Shown: in pieces, positions 37,480 through 48,508 of the stretch
How the letters are laid out: each line of letters opens with the position of its first letter
Position numbering within the stretch: the stretch's first letter is position 1
NCBI GenBank assembly: GCA_021464245.1
Contig: JADCRB010000068.1
Coordinates: 1,439,297 to 1,503,296 of the forward strand
Reading direction: 5' to 3'
From: Carallia brachiata
Lineage: Eukaryota > Streptophyta > Magnoliopsida > Malpighiales > Rhizophoraceae
Length of the DNA stretch: 64,000 nucleotides
Translations under genes and position numbers: made by a program
The notes under the pieces: model-generated
The model's input: the letters and a program-made list of their open reading frames with translations, nothing else
The model's database searches: none
Told to the model about the DNA's origin: nothing

Positions 37480-38420
37480 TCGAGGAAGAAAAAACATCAG
37501 AAGAATATCAATGTTCATTGTGGAAAGAACTGCCTCCAGATAAGGAAATGGCCTTGTCATATGAGTTAAAACTTAAAGGGGATCGAAATAAAAAGCAGAA
37601 GCACAAAACATGCAAGAAGAGACCTAGGAATTGAAACAAAGCAGCCCAATTTTGATTATTCCATTATTATCCAATCTACCATTAAAATTCCAAAAAGGGT
37701 TTACATATATATCTTGTAAGTTCTCTCTCAATCCCCTCATTCCCATATTTCAAAACCCATAAAGTGAAGGAAACTTTTACATTTTAAAGAAAAACGAACA
37801 CTAAGAAGAGAAAGAAAAGAAAATTAAAACAATGCCTGGCACTTTCCCATGTACGCCTCTAAACTTTTGTTCGATGAACGACCTTAACCAAAGACCCCGA
37901 AAAGCGATCGAAAACCCCACCATATATGCTTATAGTTTTGGAAGTGAATCTTCATTAAAACCTGAAAAGCCTTGCAAGAACTTGATCATATATTAGAACA
38001 TTGACTTGGGGCTTCTGTGTTGCGAGCCACAATGCATAATACTGCTTCTTTTTCTTCCTCTTCTTCATCACCATCTTATTTTTTTCCCACTTTTGTGGCT
38101 TCCTTTTTATTTTGTTCTAACTTATACCCCCGAAAAAAAGAAAAAAACTTGAAGAGCGGATGATTAAAAGGAATTACATATGTAATAAGAGAATGGTGTT
38201 GTGTCTATATATGATGACCAACCACAGACACCGAGAATTTAAAAATGAACAGATAGAGAGAATAGAAGGCGGCTGTTCCCGAGAAGATGACGAGAGTTTC
38301 CCGTTGATGTTGTTTTCAAAGATGGGGTTTTGATTTTCCTTGGAGTGGGCCAAACTAGAAGGAGAAACAGGCCCTTTTTTCGTCCATTTGTCTTTCCTTC
38401 ATCTTGACTTTGCAGATTTC
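37480..38420. other. Possible short transcribed unit, no recognised gene
   Basis: Less AT-biased than its surroundings. On the minus strand a TATA-like ATATATAG near 38205 precedes a 38-codon frame starting MVMKKRKKKKQYY (about 38075-37960). On the plus strand a purine-rich leader precedes ATGCCTGGCACT at 37831. Neither matches a family I know; both are compatible with a non-coding transcript or chance. Confidence 0.2.
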
Positions 38421-39900
38421 GTCCATTCCTTTGAATTTTGTTTTGGAATTTTTTTTAGAAAATTTTGCAAACAGAAATTTATATATAAAAAGTACATAAA
38501 TTTAATAAAATAATATTATTTATAGGCCATCTAAAAAATTTTTTTTAAAAAAAAATTTTATAAAAATTTTTATATAATGTATACATTTTATATTTTAAAA
38601 TAAAACTCATTTAAATTTATGTTATAATTTAAAAAAATAAAAAAATAATATTTTATTTTCTTGATACCCCTGTATATGTAATAGAATTTTTTTTTTTTTT
38701 TTGTCTTTTTCATCAAAAGCTGGCGGTCCATTTGGGGCACATAATACATGTATCAATTTCGTGTACTAAAAGTCTAATCATTCCCATACGAATAGATCGG
38801 GTAAGTATGTAGCATGAAAACGTTCTCCTTTGGCCATCATGAAACACTTCATTTGGGACATAGTTAAGTGAATTTGCTAACTGTAATTGTTATTTTTACT
38901 CTTTTTCTAAGTATAATACACACATTATAAATCTATTTAATTAATTTTTTTTATTTAAAATTTTTATTTTTATTCATATTTAAAATTGAGATTCTTAGAC
39001 TCACATCAACGGTGAGCCAAATTAAAAACCTCCTATACTAACATATGTCACTTGTATATTTAATAACACGTTGATATATGGTAAGTAAGCAAATGAATAA
39101 ATGATTATATAACTGTGTCCAAGAAACTGCATATTTGTAAATCACATTCACCTAGTATATTATGATCGAAATAAAATTGATTGGCGTTAAAGTGTTTCGA
39201 TTCATACAGTAAATGCTTACGAGATGCGGACTCCCTGATATACATATATATATATTGGAATTGTAGACGATAAAATTAAATCTTACACTTTGGCATACTG
39301 TTTTAAAGGTTGCAATTGGATCATATCGCTACATCATGGCTGGACATTGATAAATGAATCGACATGAATTTTTCAAAGTGATCACGACTCTCTATAAAAT
39401 ACATTGAAAAATTAATATATTGGGTTTGATTCCATTAATAATATGTGATGCGAGAGCAATGAGTAACCTTAAAAGATTTGTTAAATACTCTCCCTTACCA
39501 ATTAAGTCATGAGGCGAAGAATTTGAGTCTTTCTCCTTTACTTATTGCTTTCTTTCCCTACTAATTAATTACTCGTTTTTGTTTAAAGAAATGAAAAAAA
39601 AAAGGGCATTTGACCCGTTTATATGTATTATACTCTAGGCGTACAACGATGGCTAAAGATGTGGGCGGTTGGCTAGTTGAGGTGGCTAAATGATGCCTAA
39701 AAACTTCCAAACAACAAAAGCAAGAGAACATCGGACGGGAACCGGCCGTTTACTCAAGGGAATCCATGTTGTGGACCTAGTTGGCTAATTGCCCTTGTAA
39801 CATGGTGAAACTGTCCTCTCTAATTTCGGGTTTCATCGAGTCAAAGGGAAAGGACACCAGAATTAATGGAGAGTTGGTAAGAGGAATATTTTCCTTGTCC
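38421..39900. other. AT-rich intergenic sequence
   Basis: Includes an AT palindrome-rich patch at 38500-38650 and a short AT microsatellite near 39240; nothing codes. Confidence 0.6.
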
Positions 39901-41270
39901 AAGGCATCTATTTCTATCTTGAGGGTTTGCTAAGTCTACCTTAATTTCTACTATAATGACCAAACAAAAAAAAAAAAAAATTCATATTTCTACTAATAGT
40001 AATTCAATGCTTGACATTAACGCTTTTGTTTTGTTTTTATAGCATTTCGCCTTTGGCGGGGTTTCACCATTGTGGAAGACGGAGGAGGTGTAGTTCAAAA
40101 AAGATTGAGTAGCTGTATGACATGCAAAAGAAGTTTCAAATTTGAATCCCAAGTGTGATGGTCGGGAGGATATTTTGCGTTGTTTGATTTAATAGAATAG
40201 AACTCACACCAAAAGTACCAATTTGCAAAATTTAAAAGGAAAAAGTTATATAGTAGGAAGAAAATTGTTTGGAAGAATTTTTAAAATATAAGTAGTTGAA
40301 TTTCTTTTGAATCAATTGAATTTATTGTGTAAAAAATAATAATAATTTTTTTATTACACTTATAATCAAGGTAGTTGTACGACGAATTCAATAAACTGTA
40401 ATCTAAAAATTTTTCTGACAAATTTTTGCGAGCATATAACAGTACTCAATTTAAAAAATCAGAAATTTGAAAGTGTAAATTAAAATTTCAAGAAATTGAA
40501 ATGCAAAAAAAGTAAATTATATTGGATTAATTGCATATAATCATAAATATTATACCAATAATTTTTATTGAACCAGAGAATCTCATCATGAAGTTAAAGC
40601 ACGCCAAGTCAAAAGTTTGATAAAGAGAATCTATCATTTTTTTTTGTCTAATTGAATTAAAGAAAGAAATATATCTATAGGTATAATTTAAAGTTTAAAT
40701 TCAATTCTCTTTCTAAACTTTAAATTTAGTAGCCTTAAAAATATGAGTTTGGATACTTCAACCGAATAAGCCTCTCGATTCTGACATTCTGATTAGAGGG
40801 GCTCCAATTAAGGGCCCCTTCCCCTTAATCCCCTCCCCCACTTTTTCTCGAGCCGACAACTTTTTCGGCTAACTTTTTTTTTTGGGTGCCATTACACTTC
40901 CAAGAATCGGACATCCTGCCCGAATTTTTTTTGTGCAACCAGACAAACATTTTGTGCAACCAGACGAACATTTTGTGCAACAAAAAATATAAAAAAATAC
41001 AGGTGTTTCTTATTGCACAAAATAACAGTCTTGTTGCACAAAACGTTGGTCTTGTTGCACAAAAAAAATTCGGGCAAGATGCCCGATTCGGGTGCCTTAC
41101 TTTTTTCCTTTTTTTTCTCCCCGCTAACTCATGCTCAGTGGTTCTATCACCTTTATTTTCTCTCAATTCCATTTTCTCTCAATTCCGTCCATGTGATGTA
41201 CTTGGGTTTTAGTTTGACAACGTCATGGGGCTTTGGTCTCACCTGCATGTGGATTCCCCCCGGTTTTTGA
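39900..41270. repeat. Segmental-duplication block, copy 1
   Basis: Aligns in order with 59300-60120. Landmarks are GTTTGCTAAGTCTACC, ATAATGACCA, CATATTTCTACTAATAGTA, TTCAATGCTTG, TTGTTTGATTTAATAGAATA, TTTCAAGAAATTGAAATGCA and, at the end, TTTAGTTTGACAACGTCA. It is interrupted by a ~370-390 bp hairpin insertion that copy 2 lacks. Confidence 0.8.
40760..41130. mobile_element. Hairpin element inserted in the duplicated block
   Basis: A near-perfect inverted repeat spans 40884-41096. The left arm (GGGTGCC, CCTGCCCGAATTTTTTTTGTG) pairs with the right arm (GCACAAAAAAAATTCGGGCA, GATTCGGGTGCC). Each arm contains two to three ~20-bp direct repeats built on TTTTGTGCAAC. Edges are estimated from where homology to the paralogous block at about 60040 breaks. 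Short frames across it, rich in CN and Q, arise from the repeats and are not genes. Confidence 0.75.
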
Positions 41271-43474
41271 ACTGAGATGTCTTTAAACGAAGGCCGGCGC
41301 TGTGGGGGCTAATACCTGGCAAGGACCAATTTATGGCTGGCCTAGGGCGGAAATAGTCAGAGGACGGAATGGGCTACAACCGTTAAGAGTCAAAAGACTA
41401 GCTAGAGAATACATTATTGCCTGGTGGGTTTAGTTTGAGTGGTGGGAAAAGTATTTCTTTATTACATTTGATGAAAGTTTGAATTTTTGTCTAATTCTCA
41501 TATCTCTTTTATCCGATGTCTAACTATCGGCTACCCAACCACTACGCTGCAGATAAAAAAAAAACATACATTGTCGCCGTTGCCTTATTTAGGTAATTTT
41601 TATTTGTTTCTCTTTTAATCTTTCTTTTTTAAAATTTTTTCCTTTTTTTGAAATTTGTTTCTTTGTTCGTTTGAGGATTTTGAGTGGGCACATCTGGTCG
41701 GCAAAAGGGTTAAAGTTGGGCTTGTTGGGCTATAAGTTGGGCTGGAGGACTGATCAGCCTCATATGCAATTGTTTGAACGCTAATGCGTGACATTGCCAA
41801 AGGGAAAAAAAAAAAAACTCCGAAAGAATCAACAACATAAAAGAAAAAAAATTTAACTCACTAAAATTTGAATAGTCTCTAAGACTTTCCAATAAAATCC
41901 AATTAACAAAAAAACACAAAAAAGCATAATTTTATTAAAAATTTACTAACGATAATTATTTTTTATCTTCTTAAAATGTCCTATTGTTTAGTAAATACTA
42001 AATAAGAAAAAAAGAAAAAAAGGCCAATTGAATGTGTCGGCTGAAACGTAATTTACTTCTTTGTCCTGTGTACAACTGTACATGCTTCAAATTTCAACGT
42101 CAAAGCTACCCATTTCTTCCTTGTCGTAAACGTGTCAGCAATAGAAATTTCCACGGACAGGAACCATAGACAGCATTTTGTCCCCTCGATGGCTCAATTT
42201 GATATTTATCAATTTTTTATTAGCCCATTTATGAAAATTAATAGCGAATCATTAGAGCAGAATGCCTTTAAAAGAAAATTGATACCTTTAGTTAAAAAAT
42301 AAATTAAACTGAATTAAATATTTATTTAGTTATACTTATTTTTTTTATTAAGAAATCTGTTTGACCATAAATTCAGAAAGAATATTTTTTTATTTTTATA
42401 AATTTTATACTCTTAAATTAGAATTTAACTCTCATATCTCTAAAATAAGAATCCAAATTAAATGAGATATTTTTTAGGACAAGTTATTACCTTTTACTTG
42501 TGCCATACCAATTCTATTAAAGTTTAAGATATAGTTTATATATAAATTTTAGTAAATTGGTTCTTTCACCGTTTGTAACCGAATTTGTGTCCGAAAAAAG
42601 ATTTTTGAAGTAATGGTTAGAAACTTAAAATGATGTCGAGTGCTATAATTGTCTTGTATCTCGGATTTGGAATGTGAGCACGTTTGCCAATGGGTGTTTA
42701 AGCGGAAAACATGTAATGCAGAAGGATCCACAGGCGCCATTGGGCAGTTGAGTCATTAAAACGCCTCACTTTAAAAATGGTCAGATAACATGAATCTGCC
42801 TTTTTATAATTTATTTGTAAACAATTTGAAATGGTTTGTTATTAATTTGTTGACCTTCCATCCTGGATAACAGAAGTGCTCCCCGTTCCCACCCCCTCCC
42901 CCCAACACAACACAACAAAAAATAGGCCTTCTGTGCACGTAGCCGTATATTAGGCGTTGTAGCGGATCGGATCGATGTACGTGTGATTTGGCCACTCCAC
43001 GAGCAGCAACAAGAAAATACTTTCTAATCCAAATTCATTTAATGACAAAGTATAGAAAAAAAAAAGGAAAATAAATGAAAAAAAAAATATTATTTATTTA
43101 TTTATTTATTTTTATCAATTTAAATAATAATTTTTTATTTTTTCTTACATAAATCATTATTCATTTTCTTTTTTATAATTTTTTAATCATCACTTTTTAT
43201 CAATCATAATAATATTATTATTATATTATTTTCTAATCCTTTTCTTTTCTTATCACTTTCTATCAAATCAAACAAAATATAAGAGATGGACCCTATCCAC
43301 TTAAAATATAAGGTGAAAAAACAAAAAACTTTGTTTGAAAATGGTTGGTAAGATATGTAATAGATATACAGTAAATTTGAGTTATTAAATTTTATAAGAT
43401 GTATTAAATTCGACATAAAGACATTAATTGTTATATATTGTTAGACTGTGTACTTCTTGTATATCTCTTTTTAC

Positions 43475-43509
<35 letters not shown>

Positions 43510-44150
43510 ATTAAGTTCATATAAGTTTTTTCTATTAAAAAAATAATGACGTATTATTTTTAGCAAGAAAAAAATTCATCGATAATGTTGATTATTGTAA
43601 TTATAGACCGAGATTGAAAGTCATTCATTGAAATCTTCATTTAATTTTTTTAATAAGGAGACTTATTATCCAAATATTGGTGAGACCAAGTAACTGCAAT
43701 AAACAACCACTACAATTACCAAATCTAAAATCTATAGTTGTACGTCAATTTTTATGCGATTGAAACGAACACTAATTTATTCACCATAAAGGAGCGTAGA
43801 TACGAGAATTTAAACGTGAATTGCGTGCATAGAAAGAGACAGGCTTGTCACAAAGATCTTATTTTGGTATGAACACTTGCAACATTGAAATTATTATCTG
43901 GATAAAAGGTGTTGTCCCCCTCGTGAACCGAAAATACAAGATAAATCGAATTTATATTATCTTTTTTGTGGTACACAATCGAATTTATATATCTACTTGC
44001 AAGTTTTGGTTGCTTGAACAAGTCATTGCTCAATGTATTAAATTAAATTTGAACGCTATACTTTGACCGACATATTTCATAATTTTGTATGCACGAATCA
44101 CATTTTAATAAAGTTTTGTTTGATTTAAAGGGATACAATTTCATCAACTT
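41271..44150. other. Intergenic region left of the glycine-rich gene pair
   Basis: AT-rich, no gene. About 42030-42100 resembles 47655-47725 (GAAACGTAATTTACTTCTTT and GTACATGCTTCAAA landmarks), another trace of segmental duplication. An A/T-rich, partly palindromic stretch at 43040-43280 looks like a decayed MITE. An AT microsatellite lies at 43475-43509. Confidence 0.5.
43475..43509. repeat. (AT)n microsatellite
   Basis: About 17 AT units with one G interruption. Confidence 0.95.
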
Positions 44151-44169
44151 AGCAATTATAACTCATGTC

Positions 44170-44177
44170 TATAAATA
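44170..44177 (+). promoter_or_regulatory. TATA box of glycine-rich gene copy 1
   Basis: TCTATAAATAGGG, 78 bases before the ATG; the same box and spacing occur in copy 2 at 55251-55258. Confidence 0.8.
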
Positions 44178-44254
44178 GGGAAGATTTGCATTGCGCTCTT
44201 GCCACACACTCCCATTTCTCAACAAACTTCTCTCAGTAACCTAAGAACTAGCTA

Positions 44255-44985
44255 ATGGCTTCTTCTAAGTCTTTCTTTCTCCTTCTCTGTGCTCTCCTTG
44301 CATTTGTTCTCATAGTATCAGCTGAAGTTTCCACTGCCAATGATAATAAAAGTATGTGCACCTAGTGTGGCGTGGGTGTAGGCTTTCTCGTTTGTCTCTA
44401 TTTCACCTCATGTACTTTTAGTTGGAGAGCAAGCTACACACACACACACACAGTTGTCCTCAAGTCCTTACAATAGTTATTGCAATTACAAGTTTAGTAG
44501 CATGACCTGTTTCTCTCCATATCATGTGTACATGAATCCCTGCATTATACTCACATCACCCCAACTTAGCTTATGCGATTAACTTAAAAATTTGAAAGCT
44601 AAAAGATAAAACTAGGTTACAATTATAAGTTGTTTTTTCATGTCAAAGAAGGTTAATTATTAATGGTTTCTAATCGTTTATTATAGCTATTAGTGCCGTA
44701 TACTTACACTTATACATCAAATTGTTTTCAGAGGAAAGCGCCAAAACCGATAAGGTTAAAGATTAATACGATGGTGGTTACCCAGGAAGGGGATACCCTG
44801 GAGGAGGATATCCAGGAGGTCGCAATGGTTATCCAGGAGGTGGATATCCAGGAGGCGGTCGCAGTGGGTACCCACATAGGTGCCCATATGGCTGCTGCCG
44901 TGGATATGGAGGGAGATGCTACAGCTGTTGTGCATATGCTAATGAGGTTCCAGATACTCAATTTGAAGATGACACCCGAAACTAA
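44255..44985 (+). pseudogene. Glycine-rich secreted protein, copy 1 (premature stop)
   Basis: Exon 1 (44255-44351) encodes MASSKSFFLLLCALLAFVLI plus VSAEVSTANDNK, a signal peptide and short mature start. An intron with GTATGT donor and TTTTCAG acceptor ends at 44731, and exon 2 starts at 44732. The frame meets TAA at 44764-44766, one codon after VKD. The same frame then continues open for 73 codons with the family pattern: DGGYPGRGYPGGGYPGGR repeats, a Cys-rich module (RCPYGCCRGYGGRCYSCC) and an acidic tail to TAA 44983-44985. Copy 2 has GAA at the place of this TAA, so one base change explains the break. If intact it would be a cell-wall glycine-rich protein with a C-terminal Cys-rich domain. 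As read it would give a ~43-residue secreted peptide. Confidence 0.8.
44436..44452. repeat. (AC)n microsatellite in the intron of glycine-rich copy 1
   Basis: Eight AC units; copy 2 has a shorter ACACACACA at the equivalent intron position near 55537. Confidence 0.9.
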
Positions 44986-45169
44986 ATTCAGTATTTTCGT
45001 CTGAGAAATTTGGCACCTTCAAAAAATAAGAATGGGTTTTGAGTGTATTGTGTGACGTATGGCGCAAAATCGCTATAAATGTCTGATGGTTTGGATGTAC
45101 GTAGTAGTTATGTTGTAAATAAGGACTGCAACGAAGCAACAACTTACGTTGCTTATTTTGCATATGCCA

Positions 45170-45510
45170 CGTTTGAATAATAAATGTGCTCCTTATACGT
45201 ATGGAATACTGAAACTCTGAAGCTCCTCATGTATCTATGCTTCATTTCAGCGGCAGACATAGAAATTTTATCTAATAGGGACAAAAAATGGGAGAGTAGG
45301 GATACTAAATAGAAAAGAATAAAGAATGAGGACAATAATATAAAACGCAAATTTTAATAAAGATAAAGTGTAAATTTCATTAGAGATAATTGTTCTGCCA
45401 CTTCCTCTCTCGGTTACATATTTCTCTTTGGCGTCGTGGAAAGAAAAGTTTTCTTTGGGCCTATGGGAAAGAAAAGGGTACATAGCTCTATATCTTTTCT
45501 CGTAGCTTCT
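45170..45510. repeat. 3' flank of glycine-rich copy 1, paralogous to 56395-56590
   Basis: Shared order: ACGTTTGAATAATAAATGTGC, CTCCTTATA, GAATACTGAAA, GGAAAGAAAAGGGTAC and ATAGCTCTATA. Copy 2 lacks an internal ~100-base piece. Confidence 0.75.
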
Positions 45511-45747
45511 TCGACTTTTAAGTTTAGTAAATTTCGATTGAACTTCTCATGAAACGGTAGGCGTCATTAATTAGCTCAAGAGTTGGCTGATCGCCATTCT
45601 CTGGAGATATATTTCTCCTCTCAATCAAAACTAAAATTGAATAATTTCAAGCCAGATAGTGCACCATCTGAGTTATTTTTGGATTATCGAAAACGGAATA
45701 AATATACTGCTTTTACTGATGCCATCGGCAGTAAATAAATTGCCGAG

Positions 45748-46251
45748 GGGATATGTATTTATTTAGTCCTAAACCTTTAAATTTTTTTTCATTTAAGTGC
45801 TAAACCTTTTTGAGATTTCATTTCAGTCCTAAACCTTTTGATTTTGCTCCAAATCAGTCCTTTCGTTAGTCAAACCGTTAAAAATTACTGTTGACTAACA
45901 GAAATTTTTTTAAAAAAGGTAAAATATATTATTTAAATATTTTTTTGTTATTAAATACTTGTATTTTACTCTCACATAGTAATATATAAGTGAGATTTTA
46001 GATTTTTTATTTTTTATTTTATTTTTTTAAGATTATATAACGTATTTCTGTTAACTGGTGAATTGAAATAATGTATTTTACCTTTTTAAAATAATTTCTA
46101 TTAGTTAACGTTAATTTTTAACGGTTTAACTAACAGAAATACTGATTTGGAGTAAAATCAAAAAATTTAGAAATGAAATGAAATCTTAAAAAAATTTAGG
46201 ATTTAAATGAAAAAAAACCTAAAAATTTAGAACTAAATAAATGTGTATCTC
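45748..46251. mobile_element. Mutator-like MITE (504 bp, long inverted repeats)
   Basis: Flanked by the direct duplication AATTGCCGAG (45738-45747 and 46252-46261). Long terminal inverted repeats of about 190 bp are built from TATTTATTTAGTCCTAAACC, TTTCATTTCAGTCCTAAACC-like and CAAATCAGTCCTTTCGTTAG-like blocks, mirrored on the right as TAGAACTAAATAAATGTGTA and so on. A 9-10 bp duplication plus long TIRs points to the Mutator superfamily. There is no transposase. Confidence 0.88.
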
Positions 46252-46552
46252 AATTGCCGAGTGTAAGCATGCATAAAAAAATGATATAGTCAAAGATAGA
46301 AAAATAAGAAAGAAAAATAAATTGCGCCGAGTCCACAAATAAAATTAATTATCAGTTTATATTTAATACTTTTTTTATTAATTTCGTATTTCATACGTCG
46401 CAACATTTCTCTTATTTCATTAAACCCAGTTTAACATATATTATACATCTTCAAACAGCTAGCTTTTGGTCGGAAGGTATTTGTTGGGTTCAAAATTATT
46501 ACTACTGGCCTCCATCGAATCAATGGACTTATCTCCACGTGTCATGCAGGTT

Positions 46553-47389
46553 TAGGACTGCAAACAAGATGAGTCGATCCGAGCTGAGTCAAGTTTGGTC
46601 AGACTTAGGTGTCAGTTCGTTTATTAAACGAGTTTAAAAATAAGACTCAGTATCAGTATCGTTTACGAACGAGTCGAGTTCAAACCGAACCTGCTGTCAT
46701 CGAATCGAATTTTCAAACTTTTAATTAATTGTGTCATTTAATTTTATAATATCAATAAAATAATTAAAATTTAAAAATTTTATTATTATATAAAAATTAT
46801 TTATTTAAATAAAATTAAATAACTAAGAATAAATGTTCAATTTTAATGTATAAATATAAATATATGTAATATATAATTTTAAACATGCGCTTGATAAAAT
46901 AATTAAAAATAAATAAATATTTAATTTTAATATTTAGTTAAAGGAATGAGCTTAACTCAAGTTCTTACCAAACTAAGTTACTAAACTGTTAACTAATGTA
47001 TTAACTTGTTTGTAATCCTAATCAAATATAAATCTTATTTAAATAAGTATATGAAATGAAAGATATAATCCTAAATTAGTACCTATTTATATTACAAGTT
47101 AAATAATACAATTAAGTGTTATTAATACATTAAATAAATTTATAATGATACATATTAAACGAACTATTAATAATATATTTGTCGAGTTCTAAATGAGTTT
47201 TAAACGAACTGTTCACGTGTCTAAATTGAGCTGAGCCCACCCCTGTTCACGTTTGGTTCGTTGTTTAAACGAGTTTTACTTTTAAACTCGTATATTAGTC
47301 GTTTAACTAAATGAACGAGTTCGAGCCGAGCTTTTGTCAAACCGAGCCACTGAATTTTTAACGAGCGTATCAGCTCGTTTGCAGTTTTA
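46553..47389. mobile_element. Non-autonomous hAT-like element (837 bp)
   Basis: Left end TAGGACTGCAAAC and right end, reverse complemented, TAAAACTGCAAAC match at 11 of 13. Flanking 8-bp duplications TGCAGGTT (46545-46552) and TGCAGGTC (47390-47397) match at 7 of 8. Sub-terminal regions carry many GAGC/GCTC and CGTTTAAACGAG-type motifs in opposite orientation. The 8-bp duplication is the hAT hallmark. The interior is AT-rich with no transposase frame. Confidence 0.85.
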
Positions 47390-47397
47390 TGCAGGTC

Positions 47398-48300
47398 TAT
47401 AAAATTAGATATCATAAGGCACCTTTTTTTTTATTTTTGGTCTAAAACAGTTCAGTATTCAGTCTATTGAACTGAATAATCTGAATTAACTCGAACAAGA
47501 CTCTGAAAAACAACAAAAGTGTCCGAGTAAGTATTATATACTTTTTTTTTTTTTGATCTGAATTATATACTTATTATTTTCCTCCAAAGCCGACATAGCT
47601 CCTCCAATTCGAGTTCGATCTGGCAATCAAAACCAACGCCCGTTTCCCTGAATTGGGCCAAGTTATGGGCTGCAACGTAATTTACTCGTTTGTTTTATGT
47701 ATGTACTTCAAACTCCGCAAACGACAGTATTGCTTCATGCGTAATACTATTCAACTAATTTTGCATTTCAAGTTTGTTTCACAAGAATTGTTGTGAAAAT
47801 TCGAGTTTACTACCCTTCTTTTTTTTTTACTGATATTTCTCCTATAATAGAAATAAAGTATTTCATAATATACACACACATATCATTAGTTGGTCTAGTA
47901 TTTCAATTAAATATTGATAAGGAATAAATTGAGTTTACTGAGCCTTAATCTCCTCATATCCACTACTACATGAGTCTATTTTAAATTTATGCATACAATA
48001 ATCTCGTGTGTTCTATTAGCTCATATGTTAGTACCCTTTTATATATCTTATAAATACAAGGGTCTTTACCTAAGAATCAATTAAAAAAAAAAAAATTCCT
48101 TACTCTTATAGGAGTTCTCTCCTAAATTAGACCTCACACATTGTAGAGGATTATTCGAGCAGGATATCTTTGAGAAAAAATTGTTTTTTAATTATAATAG
48201 AAATTAAATTAAATTAAATTAAATATTTCTCTACTCTCTACTAAAACTTACAGTACCTATGGATCAGGACTACATTGAACTGAATACAGAAAACAATATT
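47398..48300. other. Intergenic sequence between hAT element and Copia element 2
   Basis: No gene; 47655-47725 resembles 42030-42100. AT-rich otherwise. Confidence 0.5.
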
Positions 48301-48305
48301 GAAAG

Positions 48306-48495
48306 TGATAAAATGTAAGAAAAGAATAAATTGTTGTACAACTAATATTGAGAATATACACATATTTATACAAAGAGACTGCCTATGAAATAGGAAAGAA
48401 ATAAAATGAAAATAATTACATAATCATAACCATAATAATGTCAGAATAATATTTAGAATATTCTGGTATATTCTAGTATCTAGAATATTCTAACA
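48306..48495 (-). repeat. 3' LTR of Copia element 2
   Basis: 190 bp. Begins TGTTAGAATATTC and ends TTTATCA in element orientation; bounded by the target duplication. Confidence 0.96.
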
Positions 48496-48508
48496 CGCCC
48501 CCTCAAAC

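Noticed and set aside
40825..41270. Several overlapping frames rich in CNQT and LLHK
   Set aside because: They arise from the TTTTGTGCAAC repeat units of the hairpin element read in different frames and strands.
44693..45004. 103-codon plus-strand frame over glycine-rich copy 1
   Set aside because: It is the +1 frame of exon 2, starts inside the intron, and encodes no Gly or Cys pattern; the conserved frame is the one with the TAA.
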